Source of the DNA: Caulobacteraceae bacterium
GTDB taxonomy: Bacteria > Pseudomonadota > Alphaproteobacteria > Caulobacterales > Caulobacteraceae
Reading direction: 5' to 3'
Length of the DNA: 40,642 nucleotides
Assembly: GCA_019247715.1 (NCBI GenBank)
Contig: JAFBAO010000071.1
Location: 1-40,642, forward strand
Part shown: piece after piece, positions 40,170-40,642 of the stretch
Layout of the letters: every line of letters begins with the position of its first letter
Numbering within the stretch: position 1 is the first letter of the stretch
Made by a program: the position numbers and the translations under genes
The notes under the pieces: model-generated
What the model saw: the letters and a program-made list of their open reading frames with translations, nothing else
The model's database searches: none
Told to the model about the DNA's origin: nothing

Positions 40170-40363
40170 AATGCATCGGGAGCGAACGTCATTCCAGGGC
40201 ATCATCGCCAGCCCCTGCGCGCCGGCCGCCGGCGGCCTGGCCTGGAGCGGGTGACCGCGCCGGCGTCAGGCGAAAGCGTCGGCGGCGCGCCCATCGGCGA
40301 GATGGAATAGACGCTCGACGACCCGGCTCCGAGCGACAAGCGACGCAAGACGAGGACACCCTA

Positions 40364-40642
40364 ATGGGCAAGATCGAACGGGCGGACGACCTGATCGGGC
40401 AGGTTCCCTTCGCCGTCACCAACCCGGAGCAAATTCCGGTCAAGCGCTACTACGACGAAGCCTTCTACAAGCTGGAATGCGAGCGCCTGTGGCCGCGCGT
40501 CTGGCAGATGGCCTGCCGGCTGGAGGAGATCCCCAACGTCGGCGACTTCGTCGAATACAAGATCCTCGACAAGTCGGTGCTCGTCGTGCGGACCGAGGGC
40601 GGGATCAAGGCCTTCCACAACGTCTGCCGCCACCGCGGCATG
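40364..40642 (+). CDS. Rieske-type ring-hydroxylating oxygenase alpha subunit, 3'-truncated by window edge
   Basis: 93 codons visible, open at the window end. After an N-terminal helical part (VKRYYDEAFYKLECERLWPRVWQ, in pieces) the Rieske fold begins with GDFVEYKILDKSVLVVR and ends in CRHRG (40625-40639), the first Cys-His pair of the 2Fe-2S site; the second pair and the catalytic iron domain lie beyond the edge. Such proteins start oxidative attack on aromatics, or demethylate/hydroxylate other compounds. ATG 40364 gives the normal distance to the Rieske motif. Substrate unknown. Confidence 0.85.
   Translation, partial: MGKIERADDLIGQVPFAVTNPEQIPVKRYYDEAFYKLECERLWPRVWQMACRLEEIPNVGDFVEYKILDKSVLVVRTEGGIKAFHNVCRHRGM

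Overview
The window reads as chromosomal DNA of a high-GC alphaproteobacterium, most likely from the Caulobacteraceae (Caulobacter/Phenylobacterium type). This rests on family-level features: a separate b' subunit in the ATP synthase, an epsilon subunit cut to its N-terminal domain, the block miaB-phoH-ybeY-corC-lnt-XRE-trmB, the block obgE-proB-nadD-rsfS-rlmH-envC-ctpA-yibQ-rppH, and promoter-like sequences resembling the Caulobacter housekeeping consensus (TTGACGS, 10-14 bases, GCTANAWC). Genus is inference; no marker gene settles it.

Layout. 1-3605: the 3' part of a PBP1C-type penicillin-binding protein, a fumarylacetoacetate-hydrolase-family enzyme and a divergent CaiB/BaiF CoA-transferase, closed by a strong intrinsic terminator (3709-3745). 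3806-10228: tightly packed translation and envelope genes, miaB, phoH, ybeY, corC, lnt, an XRE regulator and trmB; metK, usually next to trmB in related genomes, is absent. 10272-18336: obgE, proB, nadD, rsfS (apparently with a CTG start), rlmH, an EnvC-like factor, ctpA, a YibQ-like protein and rppH. 18447-19931: an alpha/beta hydrolase and a convergent secreted protein of unknown function.

20019-28136 (minus strand) holds a complete F-type ATP synthase: the Fo genes atpI-B-E-b'-b, a 477-bp gene-poor spacer, then F1 genes atpH-A-G-D-C. Two points are unusual. The Fo and F1 operons, normally apart in alphaproteobacteria, lie in tandem. A lower-GC gene for a small exported four-cysteine protein sits between atpA and atpG, translationally coupled to atpG. 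Upstream on the same strand are polA and a small zinc-finger protein; an ABC ATPase with no visible permease and a tRNA-Arg(CCG) follow on the plus strand.

From 32701 the window looks accessory: a 735-bp gene-poor stretch after the tRNA, a class-III aminotransferase / APH-type kinase / RidA-like cassette behind an operator-like palindrome, an AT-rich island with a 13-bp inverted repeat, a DUF2188-like small protein, a PAS-PAS protein without an output domain, two MDR-family dehydrogenases and the start of a Rieske oxygenase cut by the window edge. The last part looks like catabolic gene content; no substrate can be assigned from sequence alone.
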